Source: DATAEE01 sp963725145 (GTDB taxonomy: Bacteria > Acidobacteriota > Vicinamibacteria > Vicinamibacterales > 2-12-FULL-66-21). Taken from it: DNA of 64,000 bases. How positions within the stretch are numbered: the stretch's first letter is position 1; each line of letters begins with the position of its first letter. A program made the position numbers and the translations under genes. Under the pieces are notes generated by a model that worked only from the letters and a program-made list of their open reading frames with translations, searched no databases and had not been told where the DNA came from. Positions 13,359 to 22,060 of this stretch are shown piece after piece. The stretch covers positions 1,550,001 to 1,614,000 of the forward strand of contig CAVRXL010000012.1 of assembly GCA_963725145.1 (NCBI GenBank), in the 5' to 3' direction.

Positions 13359-15427
13359 AACGCATCATTCTTCTGTCGTTGCTCGTCGCCGCCGCCTGCG
13401 GCGGGGATCCCTCCGAACGAGCCCGTGCTTACACCGCGAGCGGCGACGAGTACGCCGCGAAGGGGCAGCTGAACGAAGCGGTCATCGAGTACCGCAATGC
13501 CGCCAAGGCGGACCCGAACCGCGCGGAGGTGTTCGCCAAGCTGGGGCGGACATTGAGAAAGCTCGGCCGCGTCGACGACGCGTACGCCGCCCTGACCCGC
13601 GCGGCCGAATTGGATACTCGCGACGCCTCCACACTGCTCGAGATCGCCTCGATCCAGATCGCCGAGGGGGATTTCCAGGGCGCTCACGTCCGCGCGGAGC
13701 AGGCTCTAAAAGTGGAACCGTCGAACGCCGAAGCGCACGTCCTCCTCGGCACGGCGCTCCTCGGCCTGGAAAAGCTCGACGTTGCCGTCGAGCAATTGGA
13801 ACGCGCGCTGCGCATCGACCCGACGCATGCGGGCTCGTTGACGGCGCTGGGATCGCTGCGGCTCTTTCAGGGCAAACGGGACGAGGCGGCGAAGCTCCTG
13901 CGTAAAGCGGCGGAGCTCGATCAGAAGTCGGCCCGGCCACAGCTAGCCCTGGCAAACTTCTACTGGGCGATTGGCGACCAGATAGGTGCCGAGGCCGCGC
14001 TCCTCGAAGCGCTGGAGCGAGAGCCCGACAACCGCCTGGCGCACCGTGCCGCGGCGATGTTGTATCTGATCACGAGACGCGCCCCGCGGGCGGAGCCGCA
14101 CCTGGCGGCCCTTGCGGCGACCGGGATGCCGAGAGATTGGTTGACCCTGGCTGAGTTCAAGGCAGCGCACGGCGGCCGCGACGAGGCGATGGCTACCGCG
14201 ACGTCCCTCATGAAAAGCCGGGAGCCCGAGATCCAGGTTGCGGCGCACGCGCTCCAGGCCCGGCTGTTGCTGGCGGCATCGCCGCCGGATGTCCAGGGTG
14301 CGGTGAACGCCGGACGCGCGGCCGTCGCCGCGATGGCCCAGGCTCCGGAGGCGCACTACGCGCTCGGCCTCGCGCTCGCCGCTGCGGGCCAGTACGACGA
14401 AGCGGACGCTGCGTTTGCCGAGGTGCTGCGGCTCGAGCCGCGGGCGGCCGCCGCGGCGGTCGAGCGGTCGCGGCTCGGCCTCGCGCGCGGCGACAGCCGA
14501 GCGGCCGTGGACGCCGCGAGGGCAGCCGCAAGCGCGCGCTCAGGCGGCGTCGCGGCTTCACTGCAGCTCGTGCGCAGCCTGCGCGCGGCCGGTCGACTCG
14601 GCGAAGCCCGCGCCGAGCTCACTTCGCTGCGCGAGCGGGCGGGCGATTCTACGGATGTGCAAGTCGAAGCGGCCTGGCTCGCCCTGGCATCCGGCGATCG
14701 TGCGGCGGCGCGCGCCGCCTTCGGGCGTCTGGGCCTGCTCGAGGGTCTGGTCGCCGCGGATCTCCGCGACGGCCGGGTGGATGCGGCTCGCGCGCGGGTA
14801 AGCGCAGTACTCGACGCGAAGCCCAACGATTCGTCCACCCTTGTGCTGGCCGCTCGCGTGGAGTTCGCCGCCCGTGACCTCGACGCCGCCGAGCCGTTCC
14901 TGCAACGCGTGCTCGAGCTCGACCCGCTCGCGCTCGACGCCTACTATCTGCTCGCAGACATCCACCGTCGCCGCGGGAATACCGACCGCGTGCGCGCCGA
15001 ATACCAGCGGGCGATCGAACGACGCCCCGACGCCGTGGTTCCCACCCGTACGATGCTCGGGCTCATCGAGCAAGCCGAAGGACGCACGGCGGAGGCGGAA
15101 CAGCAGTATCGCGCCGCGCTCGCCCGCGACGCCCGAGCGGGCGTCGCCGCAAACAATCTGGCGTGGCTGCTGGCGGAGCGGGGCCAGATGGACGAGGCCC
15201 GCCGCCTGGCGGAGACGGCCGCGCGCGAGCTGCGGGGCCGCGCCGAGGCGCAGCACACACTGGGCTGGGTAATGCTGAAGCAAGGCCGCCCCGGTGAGGC
15301 GATCCGCCCGCTCGAAGACAGCGTGAGGCTGGCGCCCGATCGCGCGCAGTACCGCGATGATCTGACCCGCGCTCGCCGCGAGGCCAAGGCGCAGAAAGCA
15401 GCGCAGAAAGCCAGGACCGGCGCCTGA
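13355..15427 (+). CDS. TPR-repeat lipoprotein of the PEP-CTERM system (PrsT-like)
   Basis: Exported TPR protein of 690 residues. The N-terminus MKRIILLSLLVAAACGG is a lipoprotein signal with Cys15 as the probable lipidated residue. The rest is at least a dozen tetratricopeptide repeats, for example AYTASGDEYAAKGQLNEAVIEY... and AEAHVLLGTALLGLEKLDVAVEQL..., ending in a Lys/Ala-rich tail. Its place directly after exosortase and EpsI matches the TPR lipoprotein of PEP-CTERM/EPS loci. Such proteins are usually longer (about 900 residues). The start overlaps the preceding stop (ATGA). Confidence 0.85.
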   Translation: MKRIILLSLLVAAACGGDPSERARAYTASGDEYAAKGQLNEAVIEYRNAAKADPNRAEVFAKLGRTLRKLGRVDDAYAALTRAAELDTRDASTLLEIASIQIAEGDFQGAHVRAEQALKVEPSNAEAHVLLGTALLGLEKLDVAVEQLERALRIDPTHAGSLTALGSLRLFQGKRDEAAKLLRKAAELDQKSARPQLALANFYWAIGDQIGAEAALLEALEREPDNRLAHRAAAMLYLITRRAPRAEPHLAALAATGMPRDWLTLAEFKAAHGGRDEAMATATSLMKSREPEIQVAAHALQARLLLAASPPDVQGAVNAGRAAVAAMAQAPEAHYALGLALAAAGQYDEADAAFAEVLRLEPRAAAAAVERSRLGLARGDSRAAVDAARAAASARSGGVAASLQLVRSLRAAGRLGEARAELTSLRERAGDSTDVQVEAAWLALASGDRAAARAAFGRLGLLEGLVAADLRDGRVDAARARVSAVLDAKPNDSSTLVLAARVEFAARDLDAAEPFLQRVLELDPLALDAYYLLADIHRRRGNTDRVRAEYQRAIERRPDAVVPTRTMLGLIEQAEGRTAEAEQQYRAALARDARAGVAANNLAWLLAERGQMDEARRLAETAARELRGRAEAQHTLGWVMLKQGRPGEAIRPLEDSVRLAPDRAQYRDDLTRARREAKAQKAAQKARTGA

Positions 15428-15434
15428 GCGTTGC

Positions 15435-16919
15435 TCAGTTCAGCCGGAACTGAAGCGCTTCGGCGATGTGCTCCCGAGTGACGTCGGCCTCGCCGGCCAG
15501 GTCGGCGATGGTTCGGGACACGCGGAGGACGCGGTCGTGCCCGCGCGCGCTCAGCCCGAACCGGCTGGCGGCCTGCTCGAGCAGCCGCGCGCCGGCCCGA
15601 TCCGGCCGCGCCTGTTCGCGCAGCGCGCGCCCTTCGAGGCGAGCGTTCAACCCCCGGCGCTGGCGGCCCCGCGCCGCCGACACCCTCTCCCGAATCGCCG
15701 CCGAGGTCTCCGCCGGCACGTTCTCAGCCAGCGCACGTGCCGGCACGGGCGCCACCTGCACGACGAGGTCGATCCGATCGCGGAGCGGGCCGGAGATGCG
15801 GCCGGCGTAGCGATCGATCTGCGTCGGCGTGCACCGGCACACGCGAATCGGATCGCCGAGAAAGCCGCACGGGCAGGGATTCATCGCGGCGACGAGCATG
15901 AAGCGGGCGGGGAAGACCGCCGTCCGCGCGGTTCGGGCGATCCGCGCGCAGCCCTCCTCGAGCGGCTGGCGCAGTACCTCGAGCACCCGCCGGCCGAACT
16001 CTGGCATCTCGTCGAGGAAGAGGACGCCGTGGTGGGCGAGGCTGATCTCCCCAGGACGCGGAATGGTGCCGCCTCCGACAAGGGCTGCATCCGACACCGT
16101 GTGGTGCGGCGCGCGGAACGGTCGGGTGATGACCAGCCCGGTGTTGGTCGCCAGCAGCCCCGCCACCGAGTGGATCGCCGTGACTTCGAGCGCCTCGTCG
16201 AACGTGAGCGGGGGAAGGATCCCCGCCAGCCGCCGGGCCATCATGGTCTTGCCGGCGCCGGGCGAGCCGATCATCAACGCGTTGTGCCCGCCCGCCGCGG
16301 CGATTTCGAGCGCGCGCCGCGCAAGCCCCTGGCCCCGGACGTCCGCAAAGTCGCCGGCATGCGCGTCGATCGATTGAAAAGGCGGCGCCACCTCCACCGT
16401 CACGCGATCCGGGTGGTTGAGCGCCGCCACGGCCTGAACCAGGGAATCCACCGGAAGAACCCGCAGCCCCTCGACGATCGCCGCCTCGCCGGCATTCACC
16501 CGAGGCAGGAGCATCGCGGAAAGGCCCGCCCGACGCGCAGCGGCGGCGATCGGCAACGCGCCGCGCGCCGCATGGATCCCGCCGTCGAGCGCCAGCTCTC
16601 CAATCAGGACAATCTCTGGCACGTGACGGCGGTGGACGACGCCGCTCGCGGCGAGGATCGCCAGCGCGATCGGCAGGTCGAAGGACGATCCGGCCTTGCG
16701 CAGATCCGCCGGGGCCAGGTTGACAGTGACGCGTTGCGAAGGAAACCCGAAGCCGGCATTCCGGATCGCCGCCTTCACGCGATCCCGGCTCTCCCGGACG
16801 CTCGCGTCCGGTAGACCGACCATCTTGAAGTGGGGAAGCCCCAGCGAGACGTCCACCTCGACGTGGACCTCGTAGACGTCGAGGCCGAAGAGCGTGGCGG
16901 TCAGGAGCGACGAAAGCAC
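15435..16919 (-). CDS. comM: YifB/ComM family Mg-chelatase-like AAA ATPase
   Basis: ComM-type hexameric helicase-like ATPase of 494 residues, linked in other bacteria to branch migration during natural transformation. The N-terminal Lon-like domain opens with VEVDVSLGLPHFKMVGLPDASVRESRDRV. The AAA+ core has Walker A GSPGAGKTMMARR and Walker B GVLFLDEMPEF. The Cys-rich insertion NPCPCGFLGDPIRVCRC is characteristic. Length is typical. It converges with the TPR gene, with 7 bp between stops. A competence role would fit the type IV pilus-like operon further on, but that is inference. Confidence 0.93.
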   Translation of the reverse strand: MLSSLLTATLFGLDVYEVHVEVDVSLGLPHFKMVGLPDASVRESRDRVKAAIRNAGFGFPSQRVTVNLAPADLRKAGSSFDLPIALAILAASGVVHRRHVPEIVLIGELALDGGIHAARGALPIAAAARRAGLSAMLLPRVNAGEAAIVEGLRVLPVDSLVQAVAALNHPDRVTVEVAPPFQSIDAHAGDFADVRGQGLARRALEIAAAGGHNALMIGSPGAGKTMMARRLAGILPPLTFDEALEVTAIHSVAGLLATNTGLVITRPFRAPHHTVSDAALVGGGTIPRPGEISLAHHGVLFLDEMPEFGRRVLEVLRQPLEEGCARIARTARTAVFPARFMLVAAMNPCPCGFLGDPIRVCRCTPTQIDRYAGRISGPLRDRIDLVVQVAPVPARALAENVPAETSAAIRERVSAARGRQRRGLNARLEGRALREQARPDRAGARLLEQAASRFGLSARGHDRVLRVSRTIADLAGEADVTREHIAEALQFRLN

Positions 16920-17007
16920 GCGGCCGCGGCTGCAAGAAGCGCAGCGCGGAGGCGCGAACGTGCCGTCAACAGGTTACGGGCGGAGGCGGGCAAAAACTGC
17001 AACGCGC

Positions 17008-18711
17008 TCAGCGCGCGTTGGTGGCAAATATCGTCAGGCGATCGCCGGCGGTGATCCGGTTGCCTCGCAGCCGGTTCCACGTCTTGATCTTCTCGACCGT
17101 CGTGTCGTGGAGGCGCGCGATGCCGAAGAGCGTGTCGCCGCGCTTCACCCGATAGACCACGCGCCCCGATGCCGGCCGCGCGTCGGGCGTGTTGGCGGCG
17201 TCGGCAACCGACCGCGAGACCGTCAGCGACGCCGGCGGTTGACGGTCCGTACGGGCCGCAAGCAGAGTGGCCGGCGCGCGCGGGATGATCAGTCGCTGGC
17301 CCGTCCGCACCTTGGCTTTGACCGACAACCCGTTCGCCTCGGCGAGGTCCGTCCGGCTGACGCCCAGCTTGCGCGCAATCGTCTTGATCGACTCGCCGCG
17401 CTTGACCGTGTGCCACTTGAGCGCCATCAACTCGGCCGCGGGCGCCGCCGCCAGCTCGGTCTTCAGGCGATCGCCAGCCCCCACCGGTACTTTCACGTCG
17501 TATTCGTACTTCACGGGCGTCGTCCAGCGCCGGAGCTCGGGGTTGAGCGCCTGGATTTCGTCGATCGTCGTGCCCGCCCACTCCGCGACGCGACGGAGAT
17601 CCACGCCGCGCGGCACTTCCACCTTCTCGTACTCGACCGGGTCAGCCGCCTGGACGGTCAAACCATACTGATTCGGGTTCTTGGCGATGATCATCGCCGC
17701 GAGGACGAGCGGGACGTACTCGCGCGTCTCGCGTGGAAGGTATTTGGAGTTCGACGTCAGCGCCCAGAAGTCGGTTCGCCCCGACCGTTTCATCGCCCGC
17801 TGCACGCGGCCCTGCCCGCCGTTGTACGCGGCGAGCGCGAGGTGCCAGTCACCGAAGAGACGGTGGAGTGTCTTGAGGTACTTCGCCGCCGCCACTGTCG
17901 CCTTCTCGGGATCGGATCGCTCGTCGATGTACCAGTCGGTGCGCAGGCCGTTCTCGAGCGCGGTCCCGCGCATGAACTGCCAGACGCCTTTGGCCTTCGC
18001 GCGTGACAACGCGTTCGGCTTGAACGCGCTCTCGATGAGCGGCACGTAGGCCAGATCGAGCGGCAGCCCTTCCGCCCTGAAGACGCTCTGGATCATCGGC
18101 AGGTAGCGGCTCCCGCGGTTGAGCCCTTCCTCGATGTAGTCGCGCAGCTTCCCCTGGAACAACTCCACGTAGGACAGCACGCGTTCGTTCTCCGGAATGG
18201 GAACGTCGTGCTCGGCAAGATCGGCCTTGACGGCGTCGCGCGTGCTCGGCTCGGCCTCGGGCATCGGGAACGTGGCGATTTCCAGCAGTTTGTCGATCGA
18301 GGCTGGCTCGTACCGCTTCTCGGCGAAGCCGTCCCCCTGCGCCAGCGCCGTCACCTCGTGGGCGTTGATGCGATCGACGAGACGATCGAAGTGCTCGCGC
18401 AGCCGCGCGTCGGAGCGCGCCCCCATTGGCGACTCCAGCAGCACGTCCACGGCCCGATCGAACTCGGCGCGGGCTTGGTCGAGGTGCCCCAACTTCAGAG
18501 CCCGCTCACCGGCGGCGACATGCCGCTCGGAGGCTGCGATGAGATCCGAAACGGGATCGGATGGCTTGGGCGGGGGCGGTGGAGCCTGGACGACGGCCGC
18601 AGCGGCGGGTGCCGCCTTCGGCGCCGTAGCGGGACGTTCTTTTGTGCTCGCGCAGCCAGCGGCGATCGTGCCGGCCAGCACTGCCACCCACAACAGCCTG
18701 TCGGTGCGCAT
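17008..18711 (-). CDS. MltD-like lytic transglycosylase lipoprotein with LysM repeats
   Basis: Membrane-bound murein transglycosylase of about 567 residues. A lipoprotein signal MRTDRLLWVAVLAGTIAAGC opens it, followed by a Pro/Ala-rich linker. The SLT catalytic domain in the middle carries the catalytic Glu in VPLIESAF and the motifs AKGVWQFM and ALAAYNGGQGRV. Two LysM peptidoglycan-binding modules sit at the C-terminus (WHTVKRGESIKTIARKLG and YRVKRGDTLFGIARLHD). I chose the ATG at 18711 because GGAG lies 7 bp upstream and it starts the lipoprotein signal; ATG 18726 is possible. It has a long leader and a good sigma-70-type promoter. Confidence 0.9.
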   Translation of the reverse strand: MRTDRLLWVAVLAGTIAAGCASTKERPATAPKAAPAAAAVVQAPPPPPKPSDPVSDLIAASERHVAAGERALKLGHLDQARAEFDRAVDVLLESPMGARSDARLREHFDRLVDRINAHEVTALAQGDGFAEKRYEPASIDKLLEIATFPMPEAEPSTRDAVKADLAEHDVPIPENERVLSYVELFQGKLRDYIEEGLNRGSRYLPMIQSVFRAEGLPLDLAYVPLIESAFKPNALSRAKAKGVWQFMRGTALENGLRTDWYIDERSDPEKATVAAAKYLKTLHRLFGDWHLALAAYNGGQGRVQRAMKRSGRTDFWALTSNSKYLPRETREYVPLVLAAMIIAKNPNQYGLTVQAADPVEYEKVEVPRGVDLRRVAEWAGTTIDEIQALNPELRRWTTPVKYEYDVKVPVGAGDRLKTELAAAPAAELMALKWHTVKRGESIKTIARKLGVSRTDLAEANGLSVKAKVRTGQRLIIPRAPATLLAARTDRQPPASLTVSRSVADAANTPDARPASGRVVYRVKRGDTLFGIARLHDTTVEKIKTWNRLRGNRITAGDRLTIFATNAR

Positions 18712-18749
18712 CCAGTGGCTCCGCATCAGAACCCTAAACCCATGAACTG

Positions 18750-18792
18750 ACTCGACAAACGGTCGAGTTGCTTTGGGCTCAGCGGTAAGCAA
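18750..18792 (-). other. Two stem-loops in the mltD-like gene leader
   Basis: In the leader transcribed from about 18840, two perfect stems follow one another on the minus strand. TTGCTT pairs with AAGCAA across a 13-nt loop, and ACTCGAC pairs with GTCGAGT across a 5-nt loop. They lie 40-80 nt upstream of the start codon. The leader (about 130 nt) matches no riboswitch consensus I can recall. It could be an RNA regulatory element or simply stabilise the message. Confidence 0.4.
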
Positions 18793-18846
18793 TAGGGGTG
18801 CCTGATTCGGGTTTTAAGAGCGTTTTGCCCCAATAACTGGGGGCGC

Positions 18847-18876
18847 ACTCTAACACCCCAACAGATTGTGGGTCAA
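18847..18876 (-). promoter_or_regulatory. Sigma-70-type promoter of the mltD-like gene
   Basis: On the minus strand, -35 TTGACC (18871-18876) and -10 TAGAGT (18847-18852) are separated by 18 bp, and the -10 is preceded by an extended TGT. Start would be near 18840. The metK promoter at 54686-54715 has the same hexamers and the same spacing. Confidence 0.6.
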
Positions 18877-18909
18877 GCGTAAACCCATGCATCTCAGCCA
18901 TATAGACGG

Positions 18910-20682
18910 CTAGCTGACGAGGCCGGCCTGGACGAAGATCCGGTGCTGTTCCCCCAGGTCTCGGGCTGCAGGAGTGACTAGCGATCGATCACCGATCACA
19001 ATCTTGCGCCCGTGCTTGATGGCCTGCCGGACATCCTCCTCGCAGACAAAGTCCGCCGGTTTGTCGCCAACCGATACGGCCCTGGCAGAGTTTTCCGTCT
19101 TTTCGGCGACTGTTGGCGCGGGTTCGGCCTTCCCGGGGGAGTACCCCTTCGTTGCGAGAAAAGCATCGATCCGACGGGTCAGTGAAGCGGCGCTCACCCC
19201 GGTCGGCGAGGGCGCCGCCGGCGCCCGCAGGACTCCCGGGCGTTGAGGTGCTGGTCCCTGACTCGCCGCCACGCCGCCGGTCCGCTGCGCGATCTCCTTG
19301 CGTGGCACCGCCGGCGTCACCTCGTACGCCAGACGCTTCACGTTCAGGAGGTGGCGTGGCGAGATGTTGTCCGAAGTAATGTTGCCGCCCCAGCCGCCAC
19401 ACCCGAGCGTCATCGCGGGGTCCAGACCCGTCGTCAGTCCCACCGACCCGTGCGTCGTCGGTGTGTTGACGACGATGCGGAAGGCCGGCTTGCGCAGACC
19501 GAACTGCAGGATGACGTCCTCGTTCCTCGAGTGGATCGACATGGTGTGCCCCATGCCGCCGTACCGCAGGATCTGGATGCACCGCTCGCAACCTTGCGTC
19601 CAGTCCTTCACGACGTAGAAGGACAGAACCGGGCAGAGCTTCTCGATGGACAGCGGGTAGTCGCGACCCACGCCGGCAAGCTCGGCGACGAGGACGGTCG
19701 TGTCGGCCGGCACCGCGACTCCGGCCTTTTCCCCGATGTACGCGGCCGTTCGTCCAACCAGCGCTGGATTGGGGAGACGCTGGGGGCTGACGAGCGCCTT
19801 CCCGACGGCGTCGATTTCCGCAGGAGCCAGAAAGTGCGCGCCCTGCCGCTTGAACTCGCGCTTAACCTCCTCGGCGATGCTTTCGTCCGCGACGACCGAG
19901 TTCTCCGACGAGCACAGCACGCCGTTGTCGAAGGTCTTGCCGGTGATGATGTCGCGGACCGCCTTCTGGACGTCCGCCGACTGCTCGATGTAGGCGGGAG
20001 CGTTGCCCGGCCCCACGCCGTAGGCCGGTTTGCCTGCGCTGTATGCGGCTCTCACCAGACCCATGCCGCCGGTGGCGAGGATAACCGCCACGTCGCGGTG
20101 CTTCATGAGCTCCTGGGTACCCTCGATCGTCACGGTCTTCATCCAGCCGATCGATCCTTCGGGCGCTCCCGCGCGGAGCGCCGCTTCGGCCATGACCTCC
20201 GCGACGCGTGTGATGCACCGAACCGCGGCGGGATGCGGGCTGATGACGATCGGACACCGGGCCTTGAGGGAAATCAGGATCTTGTAGATGGCCGTCGAGG
20301 TCGGATTGGTGGAAGGGATCACCGCGGCGACGACGCCGAACGGCTCCGCGATCTCGACGATTTTCCTCGACTCGTCGCGCCCGATCACGCCGACGGTCCT
20401 GATCGGTTTGATGAAGCGGTAGACCTTTTCCGAGGAGAACAGGTTCTTCTGGACCTTGTCCTCCGCCACGCCGTACCCGGTCTCTTCGACCGCGAGCCTG
20501 GCGAACGCCTCGGCGAACGCCGTCGCCGCCGCTGCCATCGCGTCGATGACCGCGTCGACCTGCTGCTGCGAGAACTCCGCAAGCTGGGGGAGCGCCTGTT
20601 TCGCGCGCCGCGCGAGCGCGCGCGCCTCGTGGATGGAGACGAGGTCGCGATCGGTCTGTGCGGGGGCAGCGTCGGCGGCCAT
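18910..20682 (-). CDS. Acylating aldehyde dehydrogenase of a bacterial microcompartment
   Basis: CoA-acylating aldehyde dehydrogenase (EutE/PduP-like, 590 residues) that would convert an aldehyde to acyl-CoA inside a protein shell. The catalytic Cys257 is in FDNGVLCSSENSVV, and other family motifs are STNPTSTAIYK, GPGNAPAYIE and GCGGWGGNITSDN. Beyond the catalytic domain (about 1-470) comes a Pro/Ala linker. Next is a short amphipathic helix at about 500-513 (SLTRRIDAFLATKG) that looks like a BMC encapsulation peptide. The extra C-terminal segment (about 545-590) contains EEDVRQAIKHGRKIVIG and VTPAARDLG. The BMC-H gene lies 41 bp upstream on the same strand, across a REP-like hairpin. Aldehyde substrate unknown. 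Confidence 0.88.
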   Translation of the reverse strand: MAADAAPAQTDRDLVSIHEARALARRAKQALPQLAEFSQQQVDAVIDAMAAAATAFAEAFARLAVEETGYGVAEDKVQKNLFSSEKVYRFIKPIRTVGVIGRDESRKIVEIAEPFGVVAAVIPSTNPTSTAIYKILISLKARCPIVISPHPAAVRCITRVAEVMAEAALRAGAPEGSIGWMKTVTIEGTQELMKHRDVAVILATGGMGLVRAAYSAGKPAYGVGPGNAPAYIEQSADVQKAVRDIITGKTFDNGVLCSSENSVVADESIAEEVKREFKRQGAHFLAPAEIDAVGKALVSPQRLPNPALVGRTAAYIGEKAGVAVPADTTVLVAELAGVGRDYPLSIEKLCPVLSFYVVKDWTQGCERCIQILRYGGMGHTMSIHSRNEDVILQFGLRKPAFRIVVNTPTTHGSVGLTTGLDPAMTLGCGGWGGNITSDNISPRHLLNVKRLAYEVTPAVPRKEIAQRTGGVAASQGPAPQRPGVLRAPAAPSPTGVSAASLTRRIDAFLATKGYSPGKAEPAPTVAEKTENSARAVSVGDKPADFVCEEDVRQAIKHGRKIVIGDRSLVTPAARDLGEQHRIFVQAGLVS

Positions 20683-20703
20683 CGGGCTACGTTATGCGGG
20701 CAC

Positions 20704-20727
20704 GCCCGACCTCAAGGTCGGGCCTAC
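20704..20727 (-). repeat. REP-like GTAG hairpin between BMC-H and aldehyde dehydrogenase
   Basis: On the minus strand this reads GTAG followed by the perfect 8-bp stem GCCCGACC-TTGA-GGTCGGGC. The TAG of GTAG is the stop codon of the BMC shell gene. It shares the GTAG-plus-hairpin plan and TTNA-type loop with the element at 5461-5484, though the stem sequence differs. In this position it could modulate readthrough from the shell gene into the enzyme gene. Confidence 0.6.
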
Positions 20728-20996
20728 GGTTTCTTCGGGATGATCCGCTCGACTTCGGCGTGTGGGCGCGGGATGACGTGGACCGATACGAGCTCGCCGA
20801 CGCGCCGCGCCGCGGCGGCCCCGGCATCGGTCGCCGCCTTCACCGCGCCGACGTCTCCACGGACCATGACCGTGACGTACCCGGCGCCGATGTACTCCTT
20901 CGCGACGAGGACGACGTTCGCCGCTTTCACCATCGCGTCGGCTGCTTCGACCGATCCGATCAAGCCGCGCGTTTCGATCATGCCGAGAGCTTCCAT
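20724..20996 (-). CDS. Bacterial microcompartment shell protein, BMC-H (single-domain) type
   Basis: Hexamer-forming shell protein of 90 residues, the standard length of PduA/EutM/CcmK proteins. It begins MEALGMIETRGLIGSVEAAD and contains KAANVVLVAKEYIGAGYVTVMVRGDVGAVKAATDAG, which form the BMC fold and the hexamer pore region (after GAGYVTV). The ATG chosen gives the exact family beginning, although no clear ribosome-binding site precedes it. It is followed by the acylating aldehyde dehydrogenase. No pentameric vertex protein (BMC-P) or trimer (BMC-T) is in the window. Confidence 0.93.
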   Translation of the reverse strand: MEALGMIETRGLIGSVEAADAMVKAANVVLVAKEYIGAGYVTVMVRGDVGAVKAATDAGAAAARRVGELVSVHVIPRPHAEVERIIPKKP

Positions 20997-21073
20997 GTGT
21001 GTTGGGTCCGCGTGATCGCGTTCGTGTGCGGCAGAGGCTAGCATATTGCCGGAAGTGCGGCAACCGCAGTAAG

Positions 21074-21982
21074 ATGCCGGGCTCGATGGGATCAAGAGTC
21101 GCGCGTGGAGTCCTCGTGACGTGTGTGAGCGCCGGAGCGCTCGCCGCAGGCTGCCGCGGGTCCGACAATCAGCCTCCAATCGCGACGCCGACCGCCACGC
21201 TGAGCAGCGCGCGCGTGCCGGTTGGCGCGCCACTCGAGATCACCTACCGATTCGACGTTGCACAGGGAACGAAGATTGACGGCGGCTATCGCGTCTTCGT
21301 GCATTTCCTGGACAGCGAAGGGGAGCGGATGTGGGGCGACGACCACACGCCTGTTCCCCCCACTCCGCAGTGGTCCGCTGGTCAGCGCGTGGAGTACTCC
21401 AGACTCATCTGGCTGCCTATCTACCCGTACACGGGCGAGACACGCGTGCGCGTCGGACTGTATGCGGACGACGGGAGCCGGCTGCCGCTGAGCGGCACGG
21501 ACGCAGGCCGACGCGAGTACGAAGTCGCCACGTTCACGCTGCTGCCTCAGTCCGAGAACATCTTCCTGATTTTCAAGGACGGCTGGCACCCCGCCGAGTC
21601 TCTACCCGACCAGCCGAACGTGAGCTGGGAGTGGACGAAGAAGGAAGCGACGCTGGCGTTCCGAAATCCGAAGCAGGATGTGACCTTCTTCCTGGAGGCG
21701 GACGGCCGCACGGACGTGTTCAACCCGCCGCAGCGCGTGACGGTCCTCGTGAACGATCAGCCCCTTCACACGGTGACGATGGAGCGCGACCCGAAGCTGC
21801 ACCGGCTGCCCATCACGGCCGCGCAGCTCGGTGGCCAGGAGATGGTGGAGTTGACGATCCAGACCGACCGCGCCTTTACGCCGTCAGCAGTACCGTCCGG
21901 TCAGCCCGGATACGGCAGCGACACTCGCGAGCTGGGCATCCGCGTGTATCACGCGTTCGTAGGCACAGAGACACGCAAATAG
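21074..21982 (+). CDS. Putative lipoprotein of unknown function
   Basis: About 302 residues. The N-terminus has a hydrophobic stretch ending in a lipobox (GALAAGC), so it is probably a lipoprotein. The rest is hydrophilic and beta-rich, with many aromatic and proline residues, including YRVFVHFLDSEGERMWGDDH and IFLIFKDGWHP. I recognise no catalytic motif. Start is uncertain: ATG 21074 and ATG 21086 both precede the signal. It diverges from the BMC locus and is followed by the SLT gene on the same strand. A structural or surface role is only a guess. Confidence 0.7.
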   Translation: MPGSMGSRVARGVLVTCVSAGALAAGCRGSDNQPPIATPTATLSSARVPVGAPLEITYRFDVAQGTKIDGGYRVFVHFLDSEGERMWGDDHTPVPPTPQWSAGQRVEYSRLIWLPIYPYTGETRVRVGLYADDGSRLPLSGTDAGRREYEVATFTLLPQSENIFLIFKDGWHPAESLPDQPNVSWEWTKKEATLAFRNPKQDVTFFLEADGRTDVFNPPQRVTVLVNDQPLHTVTMERDPKLHRLPITAAQLGGQEMVELTIQTDRAFTPSAVPSGQPGYGSDTRELGIRVYHAFVGTETRK

Positions 21983-22060
21983 ACGCAGCCGTGGGGACAC
22001 GCTGACGGACTCAGGTCAAGGGGCCCGGCGAGGGCGTGTGCTAAACTGGGTCTTCCACTG

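Noticed and set aside
18727..18840. Leader of the mltD-like gene as a c-di-GMP or c-di-AMP riboswitch
   Set aside because: The conserved core sequences of those classes could not be found. Only simple hairpins are present.
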